Assembly: GCF_020832325.1 (NCBI RefSeq) | Contig: NZ_JAFIEU010000029.1 | Span: 62,001 to 126,000 of the forward strand | From: Lunatimonas sp. | GTDB taxonomy: Bacteria > Bacteroidota > Bacteroidia > Cytophagales > Cyclobacteriaceae | Length of the DNA stretch: 64,000 bases | Direction of reading: 5' to 3' | In this document: in pieces, positions 19,431-27,921 of the stretch | Numbering within the stretch: position 1 is the first letter of the stretch | Layout: each line of letters starts with the position of its first letter | Made by a program: the position numbers and the translations under genes | Notes under the pieces: generated by a model | Seen by the model: the letters and a program-made list of their open reading frames with translations, nothing else | The model's database searches: none | What the model was told of the DNA's origin: nothing

Positions 19431-19455
19431 TAATCTAATCAGTCCCTCGACCCTT

Positions 19456-21654
19456 ATGACCCAAGAAATCGAACTGCCTGTCACTGGAATGAGCTGTGCG
19501 GCCTGTGCGGGCAGTGTGGAATCCATGCTTGCGCAGGCACCCGGCGTGTCTGCTGCACGGGTAAATTATGCCAGCCATTCGGCAGTAATTGCCTTGGACC
19601 CGGATCGCCCCGCCAATCTAACTGAATTGCGGCAGTTGATAAAATCCATTGGATACGATCTGCTGATCGAAGAACAGGAACAAAAGGACCTAGAGGGAAT
19701 CCAAAAGAGGGCCTTTCAGCAACTTAAACGCAACACCCTGGCGGCCGGGCTGCTCGCCTTTCCGGTTTTTATGATCGGCATGTTTTGGATGCACATGCCC
19801 TATGGGAACGAACTATCCTGGCTACTCACCACACCCGTTCTTTTCTACTTTGGAAGAAGTTTTTTTATCAATGCAGCCAACCAAACACGGATGGGCAAGG
19901 CAAATATGGACTCGCTCGTAGCGCTAAGTACGGGCATAGCCTACCTTTACAGTACCTTTAACACCCTTTTTCCACAGGTCTTGCTCAGCCGGGGTTTGGA
20001 GCCACACGTGTATTTTGAGACAGCCGCGGTGATTGTGTTTTTCATATTGTTAGGTAGAACCCTGGAGTCTGGCGCCAAGGCAGGCACCGGGGAAGCGCTG
20101 AGAAAGCTCATGAGCCTTCAGCCCGACCGAGTGTGGGTACTGGAAGGAAACCAAGAAACCGAAAAGGCGGTAGAAGAAGTCAGAAAGGGTGATTTAATTC
20201 TCGTCAAACCGGGACAAAAAGTACCCTTAGACGGAACGGTAACCGAGGGTGATTCCTTCGTGGACGAAAGCATGCTTACCGGGGAACCCATTCCTGTACG
20301 CAAAGTGTCGGGTGAAAAGGTATTTGCCGGTACGATGAACCAAGCCGGCCGCATGGAGGTCCGCGTAACAGAGAGCGCGGCACACACCCTACTAGCCGGC
20401 ATTATACAGCGGGTAAAAGCCGCGCAAAGCTCCAAAGCACCCATACAGCGAACGGTAGACAAAGTGACGGCCATCTTTGTGCCTACCGTCCTCGCCATCT
20501 CCTTGCTCACCTTTGTGGTCTGGATGTTGACCGGTGCCTATCTGATGGGCATGCTATCTATGATCACGGTCTTGGTGATCGCCTGCCCCTGTGCCTTAGG
20601 CCTAGCCACGCCCACCGCCATCATGGTAGGGATCGGAAAGGCTGCCTCCATGGGGATACTGGTAAAGGACGCCGAAAGCCTGGAACTGGGCAAAAAAATT
20701 GACACCTTGGTTTTGGATAAAACGGGCACCATTACTGCCGGCAAACCTGAGGTGCGGGAGGTGCACTGGCAACACCCAGCGCAAAGTGCCCAACTGGGTC
20801 AGGTCTTAGCTGCTTTGGAATCCCGTAGCGAACACCCACTGGCCACGGCCCTTACAGCCTATTTCTCCAAAGAATCAGCCAACCGTCCGAAAGTTTCCGC
20901 TTTCCAGTCGGCAACCGGAAAGGGCATCAGGGGCGAAGTGGATGGAAAAACGTACGTTGTGGGCAGCATCCACTGGCTGATCAGCCTAGGCTGCGGACTT
21001 TCAAAGGAGCTAAAGGAACAAGCACAAACTCTCTTGGAGCAAGGAATGATCGTGATCTACTTTGCGAATTCTTCCGAAGTCTTGGCGGTAGTAGGGATTG
21101 CAGATCCTATCAAAGAAAATTCCAAGGAAGCCATAAGGGAACTGATGCAGATGGGTATTGAGGTGCACATGCTCACCGGCGATAACGAAAAAACGGCTAC
21201 TCACATCGCCAGACAAGTAGGCATCACCCAAGTACGTAGTCAGGCCCTGCCCAGCGATAAGGCTGCCTACATCCTACAACTCAAAAACGAAGGCAAACGG
21301 GTTGCCATGGCGGGAGACGGAATCAACGACAGCGAGGCACTTGTCCTCGCCGACCTCAGCATCGCTATGGGCAAGGGAACAGACATCGCTATGGACGTCG
21401 CCAAGGTCACGCTGATGCATTCCAACCTGTTGGAGATTCCTCGATTGCTCAAGCTCTCAAAGCGTACGGTCCAAACCATCCACCAAAATCTTTTTTGGGC
21501 CTTTATATACAACATCATCGGCATACCGGTTGCCGCAGGGGTGCTGTTTCCTGCCTTCGGCTTCCTCTTGAACCCGATGATCGCCGGAGCCGCGATGGCA
21601 CTGAGCTCTGTTTCCGTTGTCAGCAACAGCCTGAGGTTAAAATTTGCAAACTAA
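19456..21654 (+). CDS. copA: Heavy-metal (copper) translocating P1B-type ATPase
   Basis: A 732-residue inner-membrane pump that exports Cu(I) with ATP. One N-terminal HMA domain carries GMSCAACAGSVE (about 10-21). Eight membrane segments, the actuator loop motif TGEP (about 260), the metal-binding CPC in VIACPCALGLATPTA (about 375-389), the phosphorylated aspartate in DKTGT (about 420), the SEHPLAT nucleotide-domain motif and the hinge GDGIND (about 622) are all present. The family extends to 745 residues if the upstream ATG at 19417 is used, but that ATG overlaps the promoter box. The small HMA gene follows at once, as expected for a copper efflux operon. A copper-sensing regulator is not visible. 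Confidence 0.94.
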   Translation: MTQEIELPVTGMSCAACAGSVESMLAQAPGVSAARVNYASHSAVIALDPDRPANLTELRQLIKSIGYDLLIEEQEQKDLEGIQKRAFQQLKRNTLAAGLLAFPVFMIGMFWMHMPYGNELSWLLTTPVLFYFGRSFFINAANQTRMGKANMDSLVALSTGIAYLYSTFNTLFPQVLLSRGLEPHVYFETAAVIVFFILLGRTLESGAKAGTGEALRKLMSLQPDRVWVLEGNQETEKAVEEVRKGDLILVKPGQKVPLDGTVTEGDSFVDESMLTGEPIPVRKVSGEKVFAGTMNQAGRMEVRVTESAAHTLLAGIIQRVKAAQSSKAPIQRTVDKVTAIFVPTVLAISLLTFVVWMLTGAYLMGMLSMITVLVIACPCALGLATPTAIMVGIGKAASMGILVKDAESLELGKKIDTLVLDKTGTITAGKPEVREVHWQHPAQSAQLGQVLAALESRSEHPLATALTAYFSKESANRPKVSAFQSATGKGIRGEVDGKTYVVGSIHWLISLGCGLSKELKEQAQTLLEQGMIVIYFANSSEVLAVVGIADPIKENSKEAIRELMQMGIEVHMLTGDNEKTATHIARQVGITQVRSQALPSDKAAYILQLKNEGKRVAMAGDGINDSEALVLADLSIAMGKGTDIAMDVAKVTLMHSNLLEIPRLLKLSKRTVQTIHQNLFWAFIYNIIGIPVAAGVLFPAFGFLLNPMIAGAAMALSSVSVVSNSLRLKFAN

Positions 21655-21667
21655 AAACAATTCCATC

Positions 21668-21865
21668 ATGATCAAGCTTAAAACAAATGTGAAGTGTGGC
21701 GCCTGTGTGGCCAGCATCACCCCCGAAATGGACAAGATTGCTCCAAACCAGTGGAACGTAGACCTGAGTCATCCCGACCGAATCCTGGAAGTAGCAGGGG
21801 ACCTGGAGGAAGATGCGGTAAAAGCAGCTCTGCAGCGGGCCGGATACCAGGGAGAATCTATTTAG
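21668..21865 (+). CDS. Small HMA-domain metal-binding protein (copper-chaperone-like)
   Basis: A 65-residue protein that is a single ferredoxin-like HMA fold. The metal site is KCGACVASI (about 8-16), where Cys-x-x-Cys is kept but the usual preceding Met is replaced by Val/Lys. It lies 13 bases after the ATPase stop codon when the ATG at 21668 is used; an in-frame ATG at 21644 overlaps the ATPase gene. It probably hands metal to the ATPase. Small protein and weak motif context, so moderately sure. Confidence 0.82.
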   Translation: MIKLKTNVKCGACVASITPEMDKIAPNQWNVDLSHPDRILEVAGDLEEDAVKAALQRAGYQGESI

Positions 21866-21914
21866 GCTACCGGCTGGGAAAGCGGAAAAAATCGCTAATT
21901 TTGCTTTCCAAACT

Positions 21915-23195
21915 ATGATGGACTACCAAAAATTTGTACTGGGCAACGGGCTACAGGTATATGTGCACGAGGACCCGAACACCGAAATGGCCGTCCTGAA
22001 CCTACTCTACAAGGTGGGCTCGCGAAACGAAGTGCCAGGTAAGACCGGATTGGCTCATTACTTTGAGCACCTGATGTTTGGTGGCTCGGAAAACGTCCCT
22101 TCCTTCGACACAGCCATAGAACGGGTAGGCGGTGAATGCAATGCCTTCACCTCCACAGACATCACCAACTACTACATTAGCCTGCCCGCCATCAACATCG
22201 AAACGGCCTTTTGGCTGGAATCGGACAGGATGCTGGCACTGACGCTACAAGAGCGGGTGATAGAAGCCCAGCGCAACGTGGTCATCGAGGAATTCAAACA
22301 ACGCTACCTAAACCAACCCTACGGAGATGCGATGCACCACCTGAGGGCCTTGGCATTTACCCGGCACCCCTACCGATGGCCTACCATCGGCTTGGAGGTG
22401 GCCGATATCGAAAATTTCACCGAAGCCGATATACGGAACTTCTACGAAACCTATTATCGACCCGACAATGCCATCTTGGTGGTGGCCGGCAACGTAAAAC
22501 GCGGACAGGTAGAACGCTTATCCGAAAAATGGTTTGGTACCATTCCCGCCGGCAAAGCGCGTATGTTGCGCCCAGTCAGCGAACCGCCCCAAACCCAGCG
22601 ACGTACAAAGACAGTCTTTGCCGAAGTACCTACCGACTCCTTGTATAAGGCGTATCATATGCCAGGGCGATTGGAGGCCGGATACCTGGAAGCGGACCTA
22701 GTTACCGATGTATTGGGCTTTGGCCGATCCGCTATTTTGGAACAGCGTTTGGTGAAAAACACCGAGGTCTTTGCCAATTGCCGGGCGTACGTGTTGGGCA
22801 GCGTAGATCCCAGCTTGCTGATCGTAAGCGCAAGGATGGAGAAAGGCTTTACCGCCGAGCAAGCTGAAGCACTTTTGGACAGGGAATTGGAAAGCTTCAA
22901 GGCGTCGACCATTTCACCCAAGATCTTGCAAAAGGTCAAAAACCAAAGCGAGGCCATGCGCTCATACGAAGCGGTACACTTACTTAACCGGGCGATGAAA
23001 TTGGCGTATTACGCGCATTTAGGCAGTCCAAAGCTCTATGAAGCGGAATATGCCCAAAAACTCAAAACCAAGAGCTCCGAAATCATCGCCTGGGCCAACA
23101 AAATACTTGTGCCTGAAAATGCTTCGGTGCTCTATTATAAGCAAGCTACTCAAGGAGGCAGTTTGGTACAACCCGGAACAGGGGCTGTTGCCTGA
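21915..23195 (+). CDS. M16 family zinc peptidase (insulinase-like)
   Basis: A 426-residue single-chain peptidase. The inverted zinc motif HxxEH is seen as HYFEH at 48-52, and the downstream Glu lies in NVVIEEFKQR near 120-130. The second half (about 175-410) is the inactive M16 C-terminal lobe. There is no signal peptide, so it acts in the cytoplasm unless exported another way. Bacteroidota often carry two M16 genes in tandem, one active and one inactive; here only the active form is seen. It lies 49 bases after the HMA gene and 33 before ispF, in one likely operon. Confidence 0.9.
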   Translation: MMDYQKFVLGNGLQVYVHEDPNTEMAVLNLLYKVGSRNEVPGKTGLAHYFEHLMFGGSENVPSFDTAIERVGGECNAFTSTDITNYYISLPAINIETAFWLESDRMLALTLQERVIEAQRNVVIEEFKQRYLNQPYGDAMHHLRALAFTRHPYRWPTIGLEVADIENFTEADIRNFYETYYRPDNAILVVAGNVKRGQVERLSEKWFGTIPAGKARMLRPVSEPPQTQRRTKTVFAEVPTDSLYKAYHMPGRLEAGYLEADLVTDVLGFGRSAILEQRLVKNTEVFANCRAYVLGSVDPSLLIVSARMEKGFTAEQAEALLDRELESFKASTISPKILQKVKNQSEAMRSYEAVHLLNRAMKLAYYAHLGSPKLYEAEYAQKLKTKSSEIIAWANKILVPENASVLYYKQATQGGSLVQPGTGAVA

Positions 23196-23228
23196 AGAAA
23201 TCGATGTACTTTACCTAAAACCACACCC

Positions 23229-23714
23229 ATGAATGCATTCAGAGTAGGATTCGGATACGACGTGCACCAACTACAGGAGGGTCAGGCCTTTTGGCTGGGC
23301 GGAATACACATTCCTCACACCAAAGGAGCCGTGGGACATTCTGACGCCGATGTACTGGTACACGTCATCTGCGATGCCCTCCTAGGCGCAGCGAACCTTC
23401 GGGACATCGGGTACCATTTTTCTGACAAAGATCCTAAATACAAGGGCATCGATAGTAAAATTTTACTCAAAGATGTCATCCACTTGCTCGATGAGGCCGG
23501 GTTTGTAATCGGCAATGTCGATTCCACGATTTGCCTGCAAGTGCCTAAAATCAATCCCCATATTCCGGAAATGAAGACCTGCCTTGCCGAGGTAATGGGC
23601 ATTTCCGAGGGGCAACTTTCCATCAAAGCCACCACCACCGAAAAGCTTGGATTCGTAGGGCGGGAAGAGGGAGTATCGGCCTATTGTGTAGTACTGATCA
23701 ATCAAAAAGGATAA
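23229..23714 (+). CDS. ispF: 2-C-methyl-D-erythritol 2,4-cyclodiphosphate synthase
   Basis: Fifth step of the MEP isoprenoid pathway. The 161-residue length fits the homotrimeric enzyme. The zinc ligands Asp and His are in GFGYDVHQL (D10 and H12, about), and HSDADVLVH and the IKATTTEKLGFVGREEGV C-terminal block are typical. It is followed after one base by mnmD. Isoprenoid supply may also feed the UbiA-type EboC in the same window, but that link is only contextual. Confidence 0.97.
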   Translation: MNAFRVGFGYDVHQLQEGQAFWLGGIHIPHTKGAVGHSDADVLVHVICDALLGAANLRDIGYHFSDKDPKYKGIDSKILLKDVIHLLDEAGFVIGNVDSTICLQVPKINPHIPEMKTCLAEVMGISEGQLSIKATTTEKLGFVGREEGVSAYCVVLINQKG

Positions 23715-23715
23715 C

Positions 23716-24405
23716 ATGGCACGGGAAACGAAAATCATCACCACCGAAGATGGTTCGCACTCCATCTACCTGCCCGAAATCAACGAAAGCTACCACAGTT
23801 CGCACGGTGCCTACAGGGAATCCGTGCACGTTTTCATCCTCTACGGACTAGAGGCTTGGTTTGCTCGAAACCGTGGGAAATTTCCCATCCGCGTCTTTGA
23901 GGTTGGTTTTGGTACCGGCCTGAATGCTTGGCTGAGCCTCATTTGGGCAGAACAGAGCCAAGTGCCGGTAGCTTACCATACCATCGAGCCCTTCCCACTC
24001 GAAAAAGAAATCTATTCAGCCCTGAATTACACCACCGTAGATGAATCCTTCACCATCCACTACAATGCCTACTTTAACCGGCTGCACGCGATGGAATGGG
24101 ACCTTGGCAAGCCAATGACGGAGTTTTTCAACATCAAAAAAGACAAAACCACCCTGCAGGAGGCAACACTCTACCCGATTGACGTGGTCTTTTTTGATGC
24201 TTTTTCTCCAAAGAAACAACCCGAACTCTGGCACATAGACATGCTCCGGGACATCGTGGATGCCATGAACCCAAATGGGGTATTCGTCACCTACTGTGCT
24301 GCCGCCCAACTGAAACGAGACCTACAGGCGCTAGGCTTGGTATTGGATCAGGTGCCTGGACCTCCAGGTAAAAAAGAAATGACCCGCGCATGGAAGCCCG
24401 GCTGA
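23716..24405 (+). CDS. mnmD: tRNA 5-methylaminomethyl-2-thiouridine methyltransferase
   Basis: A 229-residue SAM-dependent methyltransferase that completes the mnm5s2U34 wobble base. Typical features are the HSIYLPEINESYHSSHGAYR N-terminal motif, the SAM-binding VFEVGFGTGLNAWL (about 60-73), DVVFFDAFSPKKQPELW (about 155-171) and GVFVTYCAA (about 190-198). This is the stand-alone form of the enzyme, not the MnmC fusion with the FAD oxidase. It begins one base after ispF and its end overlaps the next gene by 16 bases. Confidence 0.93.
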   Translation: MARETKIITTEDGSHSIYLPEINESYHSSHGAYRESVHVFILYGLEAWFARNRGKFPIRVFEVGFGTGLNAWLSLIWAEQSQVPVAYHTIEPFPLEKEIYSALNYTTVDESFTIHYNAYFNRLHAMEWDLGKPMTEFFNIKKDKTTLQEATLYPIDVVFFDAFSPKKQPELWHIDMLRDIVDAMNPNGVFVTYCAAAQLKRDLQALGLVLDQVPGPPGKKEMTRAWKPG

Positions 24406-24866
24406 TCTTTCTAGGCTATTGGCTTGTCTATGTAGTGCTGCTTGTTTCTTGCAGCCCAACATCGAAAAACGACGCTGCCATCAATGAGCCCGAAATACAC
24501 AGCATTCCCTCTTATTCCGCAGAGAATCCTGATGAATTAACCACTTCATCCTCAGATGCCATCAAAGATCCGGCTACTACCTGGCTACATCCGGAATTAT
24601 TCGACCATTTTTTATACGAAGACAAATACTACCTCAAATTACGATTTCCAAAAGAATTACCGGGAGAACTCTCCATCGGCCTCCTTGAGGGCAACCACTA
24701 CAGCGTCACGCCATTGGACAGCACCGTCTTTCAACTGATCATTTACGATGCACTGGACTTGAAAGTAGCTACGTTGGAACTGGATTATGCACCCACGGAC
24801 AGCGACACACTAGCAGCCACACGACTGGTCATCAAACATGTGACCAATGTATATGACGGGAATTAA
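24390..24866 (+). CDS. Hypothetical lipoprotein
   Basis: A 158-residue predicted lipoprotein; the hydrophobic segment at 5-20 ends in VSC (Cys21). The mature part is acidic and has a run of serine and threonine before a small beta-rich domain. No family recognised. Its first 16 bases overlap the mnmD gene, which argues for coupled expression. Its end converges on the PfkB gene with 50 bases between. Confidence 0.65.
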   Translation: MEARLIFLGYWLVYVVLLVSCSPTSKNDAAINEPEIHSIPSYSAENPDELTTSSSDAIKDPATTWLHPELFDHFLYEDKYYLKLRFPKELPGELSIGLLEGNHYSVTPLDSTVFQLIIYDALDLKVATLELDYAPTDSDTLAATRLVIKHVTNVYDGN

Positions 24867-24916
24867 GGATCTCGTATGAACGATAATTTCGAGCTATTCT
24901 TTATTGATGTTCCGCT

Positions 24917-25915
24917 CTAGGGCAGCAATCTCCCCAAAATCTCTTTGGCCTCGTGCCATTTTAGCCGGGGACCAAACTGGCTTACTACTTTGGAAGAAGC
25001 CATGCTGGCCAGCTTTCCACTGGACGCATAGGAGTGCCCATTGGTGATGCCATACAAAAATGCTCCCGCAAACATATCCCCGGCACCGTTGCTGTCCACG
25101 GCCTTGGTGGCATAGGGTTCTATATCTATAAACGTTTCCCCGTCGTAAATCATCGCCCCGTTTTTCCCCTGGGTAATCACAAAATGCTTGGCTGCTTTTT
25201 TCAGTTCTTCGCGTGCTTCCTGCAAGTTACTCTTTTTGGTATACAGCATGGCTTCTTCCTCATTGGCAAAGAGCAGGTCCACACTCGCCCCGATTACCTC
25301 ATCAAACGCACCGGAAAAATACTTCACCATAGCGGGATCGGAAAACGTGAGGGCGACCTTCGACCCGTTGTCTTCAGCCACCTTTTTTGCGTAACGCATG
25401 GCCTCCTTTCCGTTGTCTGACGTGACCAAGTACCCCTCGATATACACGTACTTGGAATCCTTCAGCGCATACTCGTTGATGTCGCGGGTGGAAAAATCCT
25501 GGGTGATACCCAAAAACGTATTCATCGTCCGCTCCGCATCTTCTGTGACCATCACCAAACACTTGCCGGTAATCCCCGCTTCCTGCTTTTCGGCATCCAA
25601 ACTGTGATGAACACCGGATTCTTTTAGGTCATCCAAAAAGAACCTACCCAGCTCGTCATCACCGACCCGGCAGCAGTAATAGGAATTGCCACCAAACTGA
25701 CTCAACGCAATCACCGTATTGGCCGCTGAACCGCCGCATTGCATTTTGGCGGTCTTTCGGTTTATTTCTTGCATCAGCATGGTTTGCCGCTCCTCGTCCA
25801 CCAGCGTCATCAAGCCCTTTTCCACGCCGAACTTGGTTAAAAATTCATCCGAAACGGTAAACTCTATATCTACTAGGGCATTGCCAATGCCGGTCACATC
25901 GTATTTTTTAATCAT
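24917..25915 (-). CDS. PfkB-family sugar/adenosine kinase
   Basis: A 332-residue ribokinase-fold kinase. The substrate-side signature GNALVDIEF (about 11-19), the glycine-rich CGGSAANTVIALSQFGG (about 61-77) and the catalytic DSNGAGDMFAGAFLYG (about 271-286, Asp as base) are all there. The length and the CGGSAANT motif suggest an adenosine-kinase-like member, but sugar kinases share them. The start overlaps the TMEM220-like gene by 4 bases (ATGA), so both are cotranscribed. Its place just downstream of the ebo cluster may be chance. Confidence 0.88.
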   Translation of the reverse strand: MIKKYDVTGIGNALVDIEFTVSDEFLTKFGVEKGLMTLVDEERQTMLMQEINRKTAKMQCGGSAANTVIALSQFGGNSYYCCRVGDDELGRFFLDDLKESGVHHSLDAEKQEAGITGKCLVMVTEDAERTMNTFLGITQDFSTRDINEYALKDSKYVYIEGYLVTSDNGKEAMRYAKKVAEDNGSKVALTFSDPAMVKYFSGAFDEVIGASVDLLFANEEEAMLYTKKSNLQEAREELKKAAKHFVITQGKNGAMIYDGETFIDIEPYATKAVDSNGAGDMFAGAFLYGITNGHSYASSGKLASMASSKVVSQFGPRLKWHEAKEILGRLLP

Positions 25916-26325
25916 AGTTGTTGTTTTTTGATAAGTTGCCCTCTACCGACCCAATAAGCTAAGCCGGTGATGAGTGCCAACGTAAGCAGACCGAAAAACT
26001 CCCGATTGATTTCCATCGCATCGGTCTTCATGGCCAGATTCTTCTGTTCCCATTCTTGCGAGACCCACCCAAAGATATCCTGAGGCCAAAAAAACAAGGA
26101 TACCGTAAGGTATAGCAGCGTGGTGATCACCAGTATCCGAAGGTGAAACCGGCCAGATGCCGCCAATCCCGAAATCAACGCCCCGATCAAATACGCGGGC
26201 ACCCACCACTCTGGATCTGGATCGTTAAATTGCCAATAGGCGAACAGTAAAAACAACCCGGTCCAAATACCGAAGAATATTTTCCATCCTTGTGTCATCT
26301 GTTTATAATTGATTTTTTCAGTCAA
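25912..26325 (-). CDS. TMEM220-family small membrane protein
   Basis: A 137-residue protein with four predicted membrane segments (about 12-28, 40-57, 63-80 and 112-130). The conserved FAYWQFNDPDPEWWVPAY block at about 23-40 is the mark of the transmembrane 220 family, found in bacteria and animals with no known activity. It overlaps the PfkB gene start by 4 bases. Upstream is a 219-base gap to eboF with an imperfect dyad (26352-26365), so it may have its own promoter. Confidence 0.82.
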   Translation of the reverse strand: MTEKINYKQMTQGWKIFFGIWTGLFLLFAYWQFNDPDPEWWVPAYLIGALISGLAASGRFHLRILVITTLLYLTVSLFFWPQDIFGWVSQEWEQKNLAMKTDAMEINREFFGLLTLALITGLAYWVGRGQLIKKQQL

Positions 26326-26544
26326 CCTGCGCGAGGGTTTAAAACCGTCGGGCAGGTGTTAACCTGTCTATACTGCTAATTATGAACGAACAAACCTGCC
26401 AGACCCTTACTACACTAAATAGCTTAACTAGCTGAATTTGAATAAATATTGGTGAATTTAGGCAAAAAACACCACCGAAAAAACCATCATCTCCCAGAAT
26501 TCGACATATTGTACAGCGAAACCCCTTCAATGTCCTGCAACAAC

Positions 26545-27921
26545 CTACTTTCCTTCCACATAGGCCTTGATAACGCCATAAACATCGGTTGGGGCCACCG
26601 TCTTAGAAGGAATACAACCGGTTCGCTTCCCTATCAATACCGGCCAATCAAGACTGTCCTCTGGAATGCGGCCATGGGAGCCCTTTACCAGCTCGGCCGT
26701 CAGCGGAATCACATCCATCAGGTACCTAAAACCCAACTTCTTCTGAATGAGCTTCCAGCCAATTTTGGCTTTCAGCAAGGGGATTTCGGGATTGGCAAAC
26801 ATCTCTACGGGATCATACCCTGGCTTGCGGTGTATGTCTACCGTACGCGCATAATCCGGTGCCTTGGTATCGTCCAGCCAGTAGTAATAGGTAAACCAGG
26901 AGTCTTTGTCCGCTACGGCTATCAGGTCTCCGGCACGCTCGTGGCCGATGTGTTCATCCCCTTTACCGGTCTCATCCAATACCCGCTCCACACCCGGCAT
27001 AGCCTCCACCAGAGCTTTCACCTTGGGTCTGTCTTCTGGATTAGGAACGTAAAGGTGGGCCAGCTGATGGTCAGCTACCGCAAAAGCCCTACAGGTACCT
27101 GCATCCAGTGTTTCCAGCCCAAGCTCGTTTTTGACTTCGATATACCCCTCTTTGCGAAGCATGCGGTTGATGTGCACTGGGCGATTCACTGTGGTGATGC
27201 CATATTCGGACAACAGCAGCACATCGGCCCCTTTTGCCTCGTAGTAGGTCACCAGTTCGCGAACCACCTCGTCTACCTCTCGCAAATCCTTGCCGATCTT
27301 GTCAAAATCGATCCCATGCTTCTGCAAGCCATAATCCAGGTGGGGCAGATAAATCAAGGTAAGGGTTGGGTCAAACCATTCATCCACCTTCATGGATGCC
27401 TTGGCGATCCACTGGGTAGATTCGATATTGGCATTTGGGCCCCAAAAAGAAAACAAAGGGAACTGACCCAACTCCTGCTGAAGCCGATCCCTCAGATCCA
27501 TGGGCTGGGAGTGCACATCAGGCAACTTGCGCCCGTCGGACGGGTACAAGGGCCGAGGAGTTACCGCATAGTCCACGCTACTGTACATATTGTACCACCA
27601 GAACATATTCGCACAGGTAAATTCCGAGTTTTTCTGTTTGAGTTCCTCCCAGATTTTAGGGGACTGCACCAAGCGGTTGGATTGGCGCCAGAACTTCACT
27701 TCACATTCGTCTCTGAAGTACCAGCCATTGCCCACGACGCCGTTGTCCTCGGGCCACTTGCCCGTGAGGTAAACGCTCTGTGCAGAGCAGGTCACGGCAG
27801 GCAGCACCGGTCGGATACGGGCATGGTGGGCATCCTTTGCCCATTGGGCCAAAAAGGGCGTATACTCTCCGATCACCCTGGATGACAGGGCTACGATATC
27901 AATGATTACAGATTTCTTCAT
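26545..27921 (-). CDS. eboF: EboF-type alkaline-phosphatase-superfamily phosphodiesterase
   Basis: A 458-residue member of the nucleotide pyrophosphatase/phosphodiesterase branch. The chosen ATG at 27921 gives MKKSVIIDIVALSSRVIGE; an upstream in-frame start at 28008 lies within eboE and lacks family likeness. Metal and nucleophile features: IDIVALS near 7-13 (Asp ligand), PAVTCSAQSVYLTGKWP (about 44-60, with T as nucleophile), and later LTLIYLPHLDYGLQKHG and SEYGITTVNRPVHINRMLR. No signal peptide is seen, so it is cytoplasmic. In the ebo cluster this is the last gene. Its start overlaps the end of eboE by 4 bases. Substrate unknown; a prenylated or phosphorylated cluster intermediate is plausible. 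Confidence 0.88.
   Translation of the reverse strand: MKKSVIIDIVALSSRVIGEYTPFLAQWAKDAHHARIRPVLPAVTCSAQSVYLTGKWPEDNGVVGNGWYFRDECEVKFWRQSNRLVQSPKIWEELKQKNSEFTCANMFWWYNMYSSVDYAVTPRPLYPSDGRKLPDVHSQPMDLRDRLQQELGQFPLFSFWGPNANIESTQWIAKASMKVDEWFDPTLTLIYLPHLDYGLQKHGIDFDKIGKDLREVDEVVRELVTYYEAKGADVLLLSEYGITTVNRPVHINRMLRKEGYIEVKNELGLETLDAGTCRAFAVADHQLAHLYVPNPEDRPKVKALVEAMPGVERVLDETGKGDEHIGHERAGDLIAVADKDSWFTYYYWLDDTKAPDYARTVDIHRKPGYDPVEMFANPEIPLLKAKIGWKLIQKKLGFRYLMDVIPLTAELVKGSHGRIPEDSLDWPVLIGKRTGCIPSKTVAPTDVYGVIKAYVEGK

Noticed and set aside
19417-19455. Upstream in-frame ATG of the copper ATPase
   Set aside because: It precedes the expected transcription start of the TACCTTTG promoter box, and the extra 13 residues have no match in the family.
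26449-27885. A 478-codon plus-strand open frame opposite eboF
   Set aside because: The protein has no family likeness, is rich in His, Gly and Pro as antisense frames often are, and eboF on the other strand has clear phosphodiesterase motifs.
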